Part shown: piece by piece, positions 1-9,285 of the stretch | How the letters are laid out: every line of letters starts with the position of its first letter | Position numbering within the stretch: position 1 is the first letter of the stretch | Source of the DNA: Pontibacter roseus DSM 17521 | GTDB lineage: Bacteria > Bacteroidota > Bacteroidia > Cytophagales > Hymenobacteraceae | Reading direction: 5' to 3' | Assembly: GCF_000373265.1 (NCBI RefSeq) | Contig: NZ_KB890762.1 | Span: 367,705-431,704, forward strand | Length of the DNA: 64,000 nt | Program-made: the position numbers and the translations under genes | The notes under the pieces: generated by a model | Database searches by the model: none | Seen by the model: only the letters and a program-made list of their open reading frames with translations | What the model was told of the DNA's origin: nothing

Positions 1-306
1 GGAGAGCAGGTCCACGTGCGCGAAATCCTGGAACACGCGCACGGGGTCATCGGAACTCAGCACCGTCACCGCGCTAGAGAGCTTGATGTTTTTGGTTTTG
101 ACGGCCGCCGCAGCCAGCACAACCGCAGGCGAGGAGACGAGGTAATCGGGCCGGTGGTGCTCGCCTATGGCAAACACATCCAAACCCACCTGATCGGCCA
201 GTTCCACTTCCTCCATCAGGTTAGCTATGCGCTCGTAGGCGGGCAATAGATTGCCGGTGGTAGGGTCTGGCGTATTCTCTACAAAGCTGGTGATTCCGAT
301 TTCCAT
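1..306 (-). CDS. LLM-class flavin-dependent oxidoreductase (N-terminal part, runs off the left edge)
   Basis: Only the first 102 codons lie in the window. The protein begins MEIGITSF and continues with [20 protein letters not shown] and an [11 protein letters not shown] stretch, the N-terminal beta-alpha units of the bacterial luciferase-like (LLM) fold. Family members are FMN-dependent monooxygenases or reductases; the GEHH motif near residue 48 is characteristic. The ATG at 304-306 is the first in frame and follows an AT-rich leader. It is transcribed divergently from the pirin gene. Substrate cannot be inferred from this fragment. Confidence 0.85.
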   Translation of the reverse strand, partial: MEIGITSFVENTPDPTTGNLLPAYERIANLMEEVELADQVGLDVFAIGEHHRPDYLVSSPAVVLAAAAVKTKNIKLSSAVTVLSSDDPVRVFQDFAHVDLLS

Positions 307-417
307 AAGTAGATTCTTGTTTATGTATAGGTATAGAAATAAATCAGTAAAAAGGTTTTAGGGCCGCTGCCTTCGTTCCCGTATCTGCGTTTATAGATAC
401 AACCAAAGTGATTCCTT

Positions 418-1332
418 ATGCTGGACATCGTAATCGAAGCACGTAAAGCAGCCATCGCCCCGGGGATGGACGTGCGCCGCATCCTGCCTTTCCGCCTGCG
501 CCGGATGGTGGGACCTTTTATTTTCATGGACCACGCCGGTCCGGTGGAGGTACAGCCTCAATTCAGCCACAATATGGACGTGCTGCCTCACCCGCACATT
601 GGGCTTTCTACGGTGAGCTATCTGTTTGGCGGACAGGTAACGCACCGCGACAGCCTGGGCGTGGAGCAGGTGATACGTCCGGGGGAGGTGAACTGGATGA
701 CGGCCGGCAGCGGCATTGCGCATTCGGAGCGTTTCGAGGACCCGGCTGCCCTGGCAGGCGGCGAACTGGAGATGATACAGACCTGGGTCGCCTTACCGGA
801 GAAGGACGAGGAAGCTTCGCCCGCCTTTGACAACTACAAACCTGAGCACCTTCCCGTCTATACCGATACCGGCATTTGGATGCGGCTCATAGCAGGCAAT
901 GCCTTTGGTTTGCGAAATGACGTCAAAACGCACTCGCCCTTGTTCTACCTGCACCTTGTGCTGGACCAAGGCGCCCGTTTCACGCTGCCGCTGGGGCACA
1001 CGGAGCGTGGGGTTTATGTGGCAAAAGGGAGTGTGGAAGTGGCAGGCAGACGGTATAGTGTAGGGCAGATGCTCGTGTTTAACAAGACGGCCGAGCCCGT
1101 ATTGATTGCCACCGAAAAAAGCACACTCATGCTGCTGGGGGGGGAGCCGCTGGGCGAACGCTTCATCTGGTGGAACTTCGTTTCTTCCCGCAAAGAGCGC
1201 ATTGAGCAGGCCAAGGCGGACTGGAAGGAGGGAAGGATACAGCTACCCACAACCGATAATGAGGAATTCGTGCCTTTGCCGGAGGACCGCTCCAAACCGG
1301 CCGGCGGACCCGCCCCACAGGCGCTCTCCTGA
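418..1332 (+). CDS. Pirin family protein (cupin, quercetinase-like)
   Basis: A 304-residue bicupin. The four metal ligands of pirins are visible as His58 and His60 (HPHIG) and His102 and Glu104 (AHSE), spaced as in human pirin and E. coli YhhW. The C-terminal cupin has GVYVAKGSVEVAG followed by an LLGGEPLGE loop. Known members bind Fe or Ni, and some cleave quercetin-type flavonols with O2; here the substrate is unknown. The ATG at 418 has no Shine-Dalgarno sequence, as is usual in this phylum. It is monocistronic and divergent from the flavin oxidoreductase, in a neighbourhood of redox and electrophile-defence genes. Confidence 0.93.
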   Translation: MLDIVIEARKAAIAPGMDVRRILPFRLRRMVGPFIFMDHAGPVEVQPQFSHNMDVLPHPHIGLSTVSYLFGGQVTHRDSLGVEQVIRPGEVNWMTAGSGIAHSERFEDPAALAGGELEMIQTWVALPEKDEEASPAFDNYKPEHLPVYTDTGIWMRLIAGNAFGLRNDVKTHSPLFYLHLVLDQGARFTLPLGHTERGVYVAKGSVEVAGRRYSVGQMLVFNKTAEPVLIATEKSTLMLLGGEPLGERFIWWNFVSSRKERIEQAKADWKEGRIQLPTTDNEEFVPLPEDRSKPAGGPAPQALS

Positions 1333-1494
1333 AAAACCAGAAAGGCCATACCTGTCCTGTTATATCTGAAGGGCACATTTTCCCAGATTATTGACACAAA
1401 CGAGATCATAGACAGCTATTCCTGCAGGTGCCTATTTTCTATTGTTTTATTTGATGCAGGAATAGCATATATTCGTGCCCATAGCCTTTACACT

Positions 1495-2298
1495 ATGGAA
1501 AAGAAAATGCCTATGGCACTGTGGGTGATGGGTTTCATCCTGCTGAGCCTTTACGTGAACCTCGTGCCCCGTCTGTTTGATGCAGGCAATGTGCCGCTCT
1601 GGTTTGCCTACTGGACGGGTTTCTTTCTGCTGGCCTTCCTGGTGAGCAGGTTCATGCTGAAACTGCCCGGGCTGAAGTCATTTGGTATGGCACTGCACCA
1701 GGGCTGGCTGAAGAACCTCGGGCTCGGTTTTATGCTCGCCTTCACAGTCTATGCCCTCAAGTACTTGGTTTTCTATCAGATGGGTAAGTTTGACGTGGCC
1801 GGCGTGCGGGATGTTTCCTTCCTGCTGCCCATGCTGGGGCAGGCACTGCTGGCCATGTTCTTTTCTTCCATCCTCAACGACATCACCATACGCGGCTATT
1901 GGTATACCTTCTTCAGGCGGCGCCAACTCCTGGTGTGGTACGTGCTTACCGCCACACTCCTCTATACCCTGGACGACTTCTGGAATGAAGGCATAGACCC
2001 GCTCAACCTGGTTTTCTCTGCCGTTCTGGGCCTTGCTTTCGCCTACACGGTACTCAAAACGGGCTCCATTTGGATGTCGCTGGGCCTGCACTGGGGAGGC
2101 AACACCATGTACAGGGTGATGTACGGCTTTGACGGGCAAGGCGTGTGGGTGCTGGAGCAGGTGCGGGAGGCGCCCCTCTACGATTACATGGGACTGCTGG
2201 TGACGGCCCTGCTGCTGCCAGCCGTTTACTTCCTGCTGAAGAAAAAAAGCCCTATCGCGCAGGAAGATTTTGTGAGGGATGGACAGGTTGTAGCTTAA
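1495..2298 (+). CDS. CPBP-family membrane protein with degenerate catalytic glutamates
   Basis: A 267-residue integral membrane protein with about seven or eight hydrophobic segments. The arrangement SSILNDITIRGYWYTFF (about residues 124-140), then a central LDDFWNEG, then GLHWGGN (His199, Asn203) follows the three conserved motifs of CPBP/Abi intramembrane endopeptidases. The motif-1 EExxxR, which supplies the catalytic glutamates, reads Asn128-Asp129-x3-Arg133. A pseudoenzyme or altered chemistry is therefore possible. The start at 1495 is the first ATG. It converges on the pcm gene with a 20-bp gap. Confidence 0.75.
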   Translation: MEKKMPMALWVMGFILLSLYVNLVPRLFDAGNVPLWFAYWTGFFLLAFLVSRFMLKLPGLKSFGMALHQGWLKNLGLGFMLAFTVYALKYLVFYQMGKFDVAGVRDVSFLLPMLGQALLAMFFSSILNDITIRGYWYTFFRRRQLLVWYVLTATLLYTLDDFWNEGIDPLNLVFSAVLGLAFAYTVLKTGSIWMSLGLHWGGNTMYRVMYGFDGQGVWVLEQVREAPLYDYMGLLVTALLLPAVYFLLKKKSPIAQEDFVRDGQVVA

Positions 2299-2318
2299 TC
2301 GTGTGCGACAGGTATAGC

Positions 2319-3035
2319 TCAGTTTTTCTCGCTCCTCGTGAACGGCACAAACACCACGGGCATCAGGTCTCTAGTAATGGCCTTGCCTTTTTTCTTTTGG
2401 ATTAGCAACAGCGACTGGACCATGTTGGGTGGGCCGACAGGTATGACCATCCGGCCACCTTCCTTTAGTTGCTGTAGCAAGGGAGGAGGCACTTGCTCTG
2501 CTCCGGCCGTAACCACAATGGCATCGTAGGGAGCATGTTCTTCCCAACCCTGATATCCGTCTCCTATCTTCACGTGCACGTTGTCGTAGCCTAATTGCTC
2601 CAAGCGCTTGGCCGCGGCTTTGCCATGTTCAGGCACAATCTCAATGGTGTATACCTCCCGAACGATTTCGGCGAGTACGGCGGCCTGGTAGCCAGAGCCG
2701 GTGCCGATTTCGAGTACCTTCATCTTATCATTCGGTTTGATAACCTCTGTCATGTAGGCCACAATGTAAGGCTGCGAGATGGTCTGTTCGTGGCCAATGG
2801 GCAAGGGGTTGTCGGCATAGGCCTGGGCCGCGAGTTTAGGAGGAACGAACAGGTGCCGCCTGACGGTGCGCATAGCCTCCAGCACGGCCTCTTCGCGCAC
2901 GCCTCTGCTTTCAATCGTGCGCTGCACCATGGTTTCGCGCCGCTCTTTGTACACATCCTCCTGAACGGACTGCCTCGGGGTATGAGGTGTGAATAGCAGC
3001 AGGAACAAAGTCAGGATAAAGACAGGTGATAACAT
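2319..3035 (-). CDS. pcm: Protein-L-isoaspartate O-methyltransferase, secreted form
   Basis: A 238-residue SAM-dependent methyltransferase that repairs isoaspartyl residues. QTISQP (84-89) and the SAM motif I LEIGTGSGYQAA (108-119) are characteristic of PCMT, followed by the post-motif IVVTAGAEQVPPPLL. The N-terminus is a strongly hydrophobic stretch (about residues 4-16) before PHTPRQS, which reads as a signal peptide or membrane anchor, so the enzyme may act in the periplasm. Without that extension the length matches cytosolic PCMT. No operon partners on the same strand. Confidence 0.92.
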   Translation of the reverse strand: MLSPVFILTLFLLLFTPHTPRQSVQEDVYKERRETMVQRTIESRGVREEAVLEAMRTVRRHLFVPPKLAAQAYADNPLPIGHEQTISQPYIVAYMTEVIKPNDKMKVLEIGTGSGYQAAVLAEIVREVYTIEIVPEHGKAAAKRLEQLGYDNVHVKIGDGYQGWEEHAPYDAIVVTAGAEQVPPPLLQQLKEGGRMVIPVGPPNMVQSLLLIQKKKGKAITRDLMPVVFVPFTRSEKN

Positions 3036-3266
3036 AGCCTGTAGGTGTTCAGCTAGATGGCAGCATGTTTTTGCAGTTGTACCCGCTGTAAGCGTACCGG
3101 GTGTATTATAGATATACTTAGCAGCTCCGATTAGGTTCTTTGGCTGACCGAGGCAAATGCCGGACTACTGCTTTTGTGCAAAAAAATTATCGGAGGTTTA
3201 GTTTTGGAGTGAAAATTCCAGGAAGTTCTCCTATATTTAAAATCCATTTCGTGTAGTTGTAAAGGT

Positions 3267-4496
3267 ATGGCTTTTCCAAGAGTGCAAAGTTTGCTGTTTA
3301 GGTGCTTTTCGGCATCTGTTTTATCTATATCCCTGTTCTCCTGTTCAGGCTCCGAATCCAGGGAAAACAAACTGGTGGTAGAAGAGGACTGCCAGGAGCA
3401 CGTGGAGGTGCCTGATTCCTTTACGCCAGCTGCTGCCAGTCAACTAGGGTCGCAGGTCGATTCCATTTTCAACATACTGCACAAGAGGCGCGGCTTTAAT
3501 GGAACGGTGTTGGTGACCAAATACGACCAGGTGGTATACAAAGGCGCGTTCGGCTATGGCGATTTCATCTGCAAAGAGCCCCTCACCCCAAACACCGTTT
3601 TCCAGCTCGCCTCAGTGTCCAAGCAGTTCACGGCCATGGCCATTATGATGCTGCAGGAGCAGGGCAAACTCAGCTACGAGGACACCGTGCAGCAGTTCAT
3701 CCCTGATTTTCCTTACAATGGCATCACCGTTCGGCACTTGCTCAACCACCGCTCCGGTCTGCCGAACTATACCTATTTCAGTGACCAACTTTGGCCCAGC
3801 CGCAAGGTGCCGCTGACCAACGACGATGTGCTGAGCCTTATGACGGAGCACAAGCCTGCTATGTACTTCAAACCTGGAAAGCGCTTCAATTACAGCAATA
3901 CGGGGTACGCCGTGCTGGCTTCCATTGTCGAGAAAGTGGCCGAGGTGCCTTTTGCCACCTACCTGCAGGAGCAGATATTCGACCCGCTCAAAATGACGCG
4001 CACCTATACCTTCGACCCACATCTTTTCATACAGAAGGAGAAAGTGGCCACCGGCTACATCAGTGGCAGAAGAAGGAGAAGCCCCGACCACCTCGACACC
4101 GTGCTGGGCGATAAAGGCGTGTTCTCAACGGTGGAGGATTTGTATAAGTGGGATCAGGCGCTGTATACGCAAAGCCTGGTGAAGCGGGAAACCCTGGAAG
4201 AAGCGTTTGCCGGACCAGGCAAAATAGACAAGAAATCAGAGGACTATGGTTTCGGGTTCCGCCTGCGCCAGGTGGAGAACGGCGATACAGTAATATACCA
4301 TGGGGGATTGTGGCATGGCTTCAATACCTACATGCTGCGCAATCCCAAAGACCACAGCGCCATCATCGTGCTGAGCAACCATACTAACGGCAGTTTGACC
4401 CATATCAAAGACGTCCGGAATTTCCTGTACCCGCCGCAACCAAGGATGTTGGCTAATGGCCAAAAGCCGTCTAAACAAAGAAGTGCCAATATGTAG
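3267..4496 (+). CDS. Serine hydrolase / class C beta-lactamase-like lipoprotein
   Basis: A 409-residue penicillin-binding-protein-like serine hydrolase. The SxxK motif is Ser116-Val-Ser-Lys119, the second motif is Tyr209-Ser-Asn211 (FNYSNTGY), and the third is the YHGG stretch near residue 350. A hydrophobic N-terminus ends in a lipobox LFSC (Cys26), predicting an outer-membrane or periplasmic lipoprotein. Family members are esterases, D-peptidases or amidases; resistance to beta-lactams should not be assumed. The gene is followed by a clear intrinsic terminator at 4535-4568. Confidence 0.9.
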   Translation: MAFPRVQSLLFRCFSASVLSISLFSCSGSESRENKLVVEEDCQEHVEVPDSFTPAAASQLGSQVDSIFNILHKRRGFNGTVLVTKYDQVVYKGAFGYGDFICKEPLTPNTVFQLASVSKQFTAMAIMMLQEQGKLSYEDTVQQFIPDFPYNGITVRHLLNHRSGLPNYTYFSDQLWPSRKVPLTNDDVLSLMTEHKPAMYFKPGKRFNYSNTGYAVLASIVEKVAEVPFATYLQEQIFDPLKMTRTYTFDPHLFIQKEKVATGYISGRRRRSPDHLDTVLGDKGVFSTVEDLYKWDQALYTQSLVKRETLEEAFAGPGKIDKKSEDYGFGFRLRQVENGDTVIYHGGLWHGFNTYMLRNPKDHSAIIVLSNHTNGSLTHIKDVRNFLYPPQPRMLANGQKPSKQRSANM

Positions 4497-4520
4497 AGTC
4501 CGTGTGAACTTCAGGTATAG

Positions 4521-4865
4521 CTACGATTTTTTAGAGCGGCTGCAGTAACCGGCAGCCGCTGTTTTTTTGCGGTGGTAGTATCCTTTTATCTTTCTGAAGC
4601 CACGCTGCACCTGTTGTCGGCTCTGAGGGTGGCTCTCGTTGTGGTGTGGCAAGTGGCAAACGGGACATTCTGGCGCGTCCAGCTTCTCCAGCAGGTTGGG
4701 CATCTCGTCTTCCACCTGTCGCAGGTAGGCCACGATGGTGAGGGTGCCAAAAACACCAATCAAGGCGAGGATAAACGTAATCAACATGGTACTCAATTTA
4801 AGGGTAAAAACAACACGCAGCAAAAGGGTCTTCAGCAGGCGCAATAGCACGGCGCGGTTAATCAA
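4521..4865 (-). CDS. Small membrane protein with CPVCHLPHH motif (start uncertain)
   Basis: An ORF of 114 residues, or 88 if it starts at the internal Met at 4787 (MLITFILALIGVFG). It has one strong transmembrane segment, then an acidic linker, then a CPxCHxxHH cluster that could bind zinc or a heme-like cofactor, then a basic tail. The last codons run through the terminator hairpin of the convergent serine hydrolase gene, which is unusual and lowers confidence. I do not recognise a family. The Cys/His cluster and codon use favour a real gene over a shadow ORF. Confidence 0.45.
   Translation of the reverse strand: MINRAVLLRLLKTLLLRVVFTLKLSTMLITFILALIGVFGTLTIVAYLRQVEDEMPNLLEKLDAPECPVCHLPHHNESHPQSRQQVQRGFRKIKGYYHRKKTAAAGYCSRSKKS
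4535..4568 (+). terminator. Intrinsic terminator of the serine hydrolase gene
   Basis: A perfect 9-bp stem AGCGGCTGC / GCAGCCGCT (4535-4543 with 4552-4560) and an 8-nt loop, followed directly by a run of seven T on the plus strand. It lies 38 bp after the stop codon at 4496. Confidence 0.9.
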
Positions 4866-5180
4866 TAAAACCTTTATCTTGTTTTTATTATTGTCTGCCG
4901 GTTAACTTTTTTAGTTAATGCACGTATGGCAGCCGACCTTTAGAAACAAGTACAGCAGCTATGTATAAATTGAGTAATTGTGTATGGGGCTGAAGTTCAG
5001 AAAGATGAAGTATACCGATATACCTATCAGCAAGGCATAGGACATACAGAGTTCATCCTAGCATACATGCCGTTAGAAAACCATTCATTTAAAAGTGCTA
5101 CTAATAAGGGTAGTCGCAATAGTATTTATCCGATAGGGGAGTCCGGTGCGGTGAAGATTTCCTATGATAGGGTTTAGCCG

Positions 5181-5213
5181 CAAAAAAGCCCTTCTATACC
5201 TACAGAAGGGCTT
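5181..5213 (-). terminator. Intrinsic terminator of the outer-membrane protein gene
   Basis: A 10-bp perfect stem AAGCCCTTCT / AGAAGGGCTT (5186-5195 with 5204-5213). On the minus strand it is followed by six T. It lies about 84 bp after the stop of the gene ending at 5297. The loop itself contains the over-represented word TATACC. Confidence 0.85.
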
Positions 5214-5296
5214 AAGTGTATAGTTTGTTATACCTCCCAGATTCTTCTAATAACCTGACGGTATTCCGTATGAAACTAATTGCGTGGTGCGAGAAT

Positions 5297-6139
5297 CTAG
5301 AAAGCAACCCCTAGACTAAAGCCCAGACCGCGAAGCCCATAGAAAGGAGCCTTTCCTTTTACATCTACTCCCTCGTCTGTAACGGTAGCTTTCAGGCTTA
5401 CACCAGGGATTTCTTCATTCAGCGATTCGATGTCATCTTTCAGACCCATACGTTCCTCGGAAGTCATAGAACGCAGGTTGGTCAGGGCAGGCGCTTCCAC
5501 ATTCAGTCTGCCATAGTGTCCGCCGAGGATGTACCAGTCCAGTGTCACCCGTTTGGCAATCAGCCATTGGTAACCCACCATCGCGCCGCCGCCAAAACCT
5601 TTCATCTCCAGGTTGAATGGCAGGATGTAGGTTCTGACATCAGAGCTGTATTCATACTCATGGTAAGCTCCTTTCATGTGCAGGTACCGGCCATAGAGCG
5701 AGAGGTATAGACCACGAGCCCCAGGTTTGTCGCCCGCATAGAATCGGATTTCGCCGGTATAGGCATTGTTGCCCAAGAACACAGCATCCAGGTCTTCGCT
5801 GTCTTCCTCTTCCCAGAATTTCTCCAGCGCCTTTTTCACCAATGGGGCAGAGACCACCGATTTGACCGGCATGTGCCGGTAATCAACCACTACACTCATT
5901 TTAGGTCGGATGGAGCGCTCGTAGCTGAGGCTGGTGTTGTTCAGCGCCAGAGACGAGAGGTTGATTTTCACGATGTTTTTACGGAACACCTCCGGTTGAA
6001 CCGGGTTAGCAGCTGGCTGTATCACTGCAGCTGGATTAGCAGAGAGTGTGTCTGTAACGGTACCTGACTCAGTGCTTTGTACCTGTGCCATAGCGGGGCA
6101 CGCAGCCAGCATACCCAGGAGTAGTAGAATTTTCTTCAT
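5297..6139 (-). CDS. Outer-membrane beta-barrel protein, unknown function
   Basis: The likely start is the Met at 6139 (MKKILLLLGML...AMAQ), which gives a textbook signal peptide and a 280-residue precursor; the longer reading from 6193 adds a non-hydrophobic extension. The mature part has NIVKINLSSLALNNTSLSYE near its N-terminus, alternating amphipathic strands, and ends in GLGFSLGVAF with a terminal aromatic residue as in outer-membrane barrels. This architecture is common among DUF3575-type Bacteroidota proteins. Monocistronic, with its own terminator downstream. No specific function can be assigned. Confidence 0.8.
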   Translation of the reverse strand: MKKILLLLGMLAACPAMAQVQSTESGTVTDTLSANPAAVIQPAANPVQPEVFRKNIVKINLSSLALNNTSLSYERSIRPKMSVVVDYRHMPVKSVVSAPLVKKALEKFWEEEDSEDLDAVFLGNNAYTGEIRFYAGDKPGARGLYLSLYGRYLHMKGAYHEYEYSSDVRTYILPFNLEMKGFGGGAMVGYQWLIAKRVTLDWYILGGHYGRLNVEAPALTNLRSMTSEERMGLKDDIESLNEEIPGVSLKATVTDEGVDVKGKAPFYGLRGLGFSLGVAF

Positions 6140-6375
6140 AAAATGGATTAGGGACGCAAAATTAGCATTGTTCTGCCTAATTAAAATACCCATTTCTAAG
6201 TATTTAATGCAATGTATCGCATGGGTTCCGCAATCTGTTCATAGAGGTTGTGATGATTTATTTTGTGTTAAAGCAGCCACACTCAAGCACATCCGCATGT
6301 GAGCTGACATTGCCGCTCATCTAATGGTGTGCTGTTTCTTGATTCTAATCAATGAAGGAAGGCATCTTAGTGTTG

Positions 6376-6383
6376 TACCTTTG
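6376..6383 (+). promoter_or_regulatory. -7 promoter box TACCTTTG
   Basis: TACCTTTG followed by TAT matches the Bacteroidota TAnnTTTG -7 consensus, 75 bp before the ygiD-like start. The same extended word GTACCTTTGTAT recurs at 9285-9296. No convincing -33 TTG at ideal spacing is visible. Confidence 0.6.
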
Positions 6384-6457
6384 TATAGACAAGAATCATA
6401 TTGGTTAGGTCCTAGAGGCCCAGCCAATCCAACAAAGTATAGCCCAATCGCCTGTAC

Positions 6458-7339
6458 ATGAATCGCAAGCATTTTATCAGGACGTTAGCACTAGGAGCAG
6501 TAGGTATGACAAGTTTATCAGCATTCAGCAAATTCACCAGTACCCTTCAGGAAGATGGCGCCCTGATGCCGGTACTGTTCATCGGTCATGGAACGCCCAT
6601 GAACGGCATTGAGGACAATGAATTCAGTCAGAAATGGAAGTCTTTAGCCAAAGAAATTCCAACCCCCAAGGCTGTGCTGGTGGTATCGGCACACTGGCTC
6701 AGCAAAGGCACCCGCATCACGGCCATGGATTTCCCGAAGACCATCCACGACTTTGGCGGCTTCCCGCAGGAGCTGTTCGATGTACAATACAAAGCACCCG
6801 GCGACCCTGCCCTTGCCAAGGAGACAGCCTCCCTTTTCACATCAACCGATGTGGAACTGGACCACGACTGGGGACTGGACCATGGTGCTTGGACCGTTGT
6901 GCGCCATATGTATCCCGAGGCCTCTATACCTGTGCTTCAACTCAGCATTGACTACACCAAGGGCCCGCAGTACCACTATGACCTGGCAAAGGAACTGACT
7001 CAACTCAGGCGGAAGGGGGTGCTGATTATGGGAAGCGGCAACATGGTGCACAACCTCCGGATGGTGGCCTGGGACCGGCTCGACGACAAAGAGTATGGCT
7101 ACGACTGGGCCATTCAGATGAACGACACCTTCAAGGACCTCATCAGCAAGGGGCATCACGATAAACTCATCCATTACGAGAAGCTTGGAAAAGAGGCACT
7201 GCTGTCTATACCTACGCCTGAGCACTACTGGCCCTTGCTGTATACCCTCGGCCTGAAAGGCAACCAAGACGATGTCTCGTTCTTCAACGACAAAATAGTG
7301 GGCGGGTCGCTTACCATGACCTCCGTGAAAATAGGCTAA
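6458..7339 (+). CDS. ygiD: 4,5-DOPA-extradiol-dioxygenase-like protein (YgiD/LigB family)
   Basis: A 293-residue class III extradiol dioxygenase. The metal-binding histidines of the YgiD family occur in LFIGHGTPMN, VVSAHWLSKG and MGSGNMVHNLR, with TPEHYWPLLY near the C-terminus. Homologues cleave catecholic rings such as L-DOPA; the natural bacterial substrate is uncertain. Unlike E. coli YgiD it carries an N-terminal leader (NRKHFIRTLALGAVGMTSLS) that resembles a weak Tat or Sec signal, so export is possible. It is followed 134 bp later by an aldo/keto reductase on the same strand. Confidence 0.9.
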   Translation: MNRKHFIRTLALGAVGMTSLSAFSKFTSTLQEDGALMPVLFIGHGTPMNGIEDNEFSQKWKSLAKEIPTPKAVLVVSAHWLSKGTRITAMDFPKTIHDFGGFPQELFDVQYKAPGDPALAKETASLFTSTDVELDHDWGLDHGAWTVVRHMYPEASIPVLQLSIDYTKGPQYHYDLAKELTQLRRKGVLIMGSGNMVHNLRMVAWDRLDDKEYGYDWAIQMNDTFKDLISKGHHDKLIHYEKLGKEALLSIPTPEHYWPLLYTLGLKGNQDDVSFFNDKIVGGSLTMTSVKIG

Positions 7340-7472
7340 TACCCCATACCTTCATTTTCCAAAGCGAGTGATTTCTGCAGCCATCTGACTAAGGTGTGCG
7401 TATGCCTTGAAGGTAAATAACGCAGGAAGGAGAAGGAGTTTTCCTTCCGTTTACGCTAAAAGATTCAAGCAT

Positions 7473-8444
7473 ATGGAATACAGAAGATTTGGCCGCACAG
7501 GCTGGCAAGTAAGCGAGATAGGGTATGGCATGTGGGGGATGGCCGGATGGACGAACTCAGACGACGCTCAGTCGGAACGCTCGTTGGACATCGCCGTGGA
7601 AGGCGGTTGCAATTTCTTCGACACGGCCTGGGGCTATGGCAAGGGAAAGAGCGAGCAAATCCTGGGTCGCCTGATCAAACGCCACCCTAACCAGCGGCTG
7701 TATGTGGCGACCAAGATTCCGCCTAAGAACATGAAGTGGCCCTCCAAGCGGGAGTATAAGTTAGAGGACTGCTTTCCTGCCGACCATATCATTTCCTATA
7801 CCGAGAAGAGCCTGAAAAACCTGGGGCTTGAGACCATTGATTTGCAGCAGTTCCATGTCTGGGAAGATAACTGGGCGGAGCAGGAGGAGTGGCAGCGGGC
7901 CGTGGAGAAGCTGAAAACCGAAGGCAAAATCCAGCACATGGGAGTGAGCGTGAACCGCTGGGAACCAGAAAACGTGTTGAACACGCTGCGTACCGGCCAT
8001 ATCAGCAGCGTGCAGGTCATCTACAACATCTTCGACCAGGCCCCTGAAGATGCGCTTTTCCCGCTGTGCCGCGAACTGGACATTGCGACTATCGCCCGAG
8101 TGCCTTTTGATGAAGGCACGTTAACAGGCACTTTCACCTTAGAGACCACTTTCCCAAAAGAGGACTGGCGCAGCACCTATTTCGTGCCCGAGAACCTGCA
8201 GGCCAGCGTGGCCCATGCCGACCGTCTGAAGCCCCTTATCCCGGAGGGCATGACGATGCCCGAAATGGCGCTGCGGTTCATCCTCAGTAATCCCGATGTG
8301 AGCACCACCATACCAGGCATGCGCAAGCCCCAGCATGTGCAATCCAACCTGGGCACCAGCGATGGCGAAGGGCTGCCGCAGGACTTACTGGTAGAACTGA
8401 AACAGCACCGCTGGGACCGTGAACCTACGGCGTGGTCGCAATAG
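7473..8444 (+). CDS. Aldo/keto reductase
   Basis: A 323-residue (beta/alpha)8 NADPH-dependent oxidoreductase. The start is set at the ATG at 7473 (MEYRRFGRTGWQVSEIGYG), where family homology begins; the upstream in-frame 22 codons are Arg-rich and look like leader. The catalytic tetrad is visible as Asp and Tyr in FFDTAWGYG, Lys in VATKIPP and His in LQQFHVW. It resembles the IolS/YhdN (AKR11-like) group. It may share a transcript with the ygiD-like gene upstream; substrate unknown. Confidence 0.92.
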   Translation: MEYRRFGRTGWQVSEIGYGMWGMAGWTNSDDAQSERSLDIAVEGGCNFFDTAWGYGKGKSEQILGRLIKRHPNQRLYVATKIPPKNMKWPSKREYKLEDCFPADHIISYTEKSLKNLGLETIDLQQFHVWEDNWAEQEEWQRAVEKLKTEGKIQHMGVSVNRWEPENVLNTLRTGHISSVQVIYNIFDQAPEDALFPLCRELDIATIARVPFDEGTLTGTFTLETTFPKEDWRSTYFVPENLQASVAHADRLKPLIPEGMTMPEMALRFILSNPDVSTTIPGMRKPQHVQSNLGTSDGEGLPQDLLVELKQHRWDREPTAWSQ

Positions 8445-8622
8445 TTAATCAATCTTCTGTATTCCCTGCACAGCTATACTTGATTTCAACACTTACAACT
8501 TGAAGTTTTATTCGGACTAAGATTGAGGGAATCCCTGCCGTTCGGTTTTTCTACTTTATATTGGCAGGTAGGGCGGCCATAGCGTCAGGAGTCATAATCA
8601 AGGAACACAGCAGACACGGTTC

Positions 8623-9201
8623 ATGTACGATTTATTCTTTCAGAAATTCAACGAGAAAGTGCAGTTGACGGGGGAGGAGCAGGTCCAGATTCTGGACCAC
8701 CTCACCTTCAAGAAGCTCCGCAAAAAGCAGTACCTTTTGCAGGAGGGCGATGTCTGCAAAGCAATTGCCTTTGTTGAGAAAGGGGCTCTGCGGGCTTACT
8801 CGGTGGACGAGAACAGCGCCGAGCACATCATCCAGTTTGGGCTGGAAGGGTGGACCATCGCGGACCTGTACAGTTTCCTGACCGGGGAACCGGCCACTTA
8901 TAACATCGATGCCTTGGAAGACTCCGAGCTGGTGCTCATCAGCAAAACCGCGCACGAGGAACTGCTGCAGACCATGCCCAAATACGAGACCTATACCCGC
9001 CTGAACATTACCGGCGCCTACCTGGCCATGCAGAGGAGACTCACCTCCATCATTGGCTCCTCCTTAGATGAACGGTACCAGGATTTCATCGCGCTATATC
9101 CGCACATTGCCCAACGCGTGCCACAGCACATGATCGCCTCTTACATGGGTCTCACCCCCGAAACGCTTAGCCGCATCAGAAGGCGCATCTCCAAAAAATA
9201 G
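8623..9201 (+). CDS. Crp/Fnr family transcriptional regulator (first copy)
   Basis: A 192-residue protein with a cyclic-nucleotide-binding-like beta barrel (QYLLQEGDVCKAIAFVEKGALRAYS) and a C-terminal winged helix (IASYMGLTPETLSRIRRRISKK). It lacks the conserved arginine of cAMP-binding CRP and has only one Cys, so the effector is unknown. The recognition helix has T-P-E-T-L-S-R, a form common in Bacteroidota Crp proteins, and differs from the sulfur-island regulator at 44909-45556. It is followed by a terminator and then by a redox operon that it may control. Confidence 0.9.
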   Translation: MYDLFFQKFNEKVQLTGEEQVQILDHLTFKKLRKKQYLLQEGDVCKAIAFVEKGALRAYSVDENSAEHIIQFGLEGWTIADLYSFLTGEPATYNIDALEDSELVLISKTAHEELLQTMPKYETYTRLNITGAYLAMQRRLTSIIGSSLDERYQDFIALYPHIAQRVPQHMIASYMGLTPETLSRIRRRISKK

Positions 9202-9221
9202 ATATACAGTTCCATACCCTG

Positions 9222-9248
9222 AAGCCTTGATTTGAGTCAAGGCTTTTT
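9222..9248 (+). terminator. Intrinsic terminator after the Crp/Fnr gene
   Basis: A 9-bp perfect stem AAGCCTTGA / TCAAGGCTT with a 6-nt loop, followed by TTTCTT on the plus strand, 20 bp after the stop codon. Confidence 0.88.
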
Positions 9249-9285
9249 CTTGATTCCGCGCAATGTGCTGGGCTTTTCGTGTCCG

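Noticed and set aside
4980-5177. 65-codon plus-strand ORF starting with GTG
   Set aside because: It has a weak start, no recognisable domain, ends just before a minus-strand terminator and shows no clear codon bias. It may be chance.
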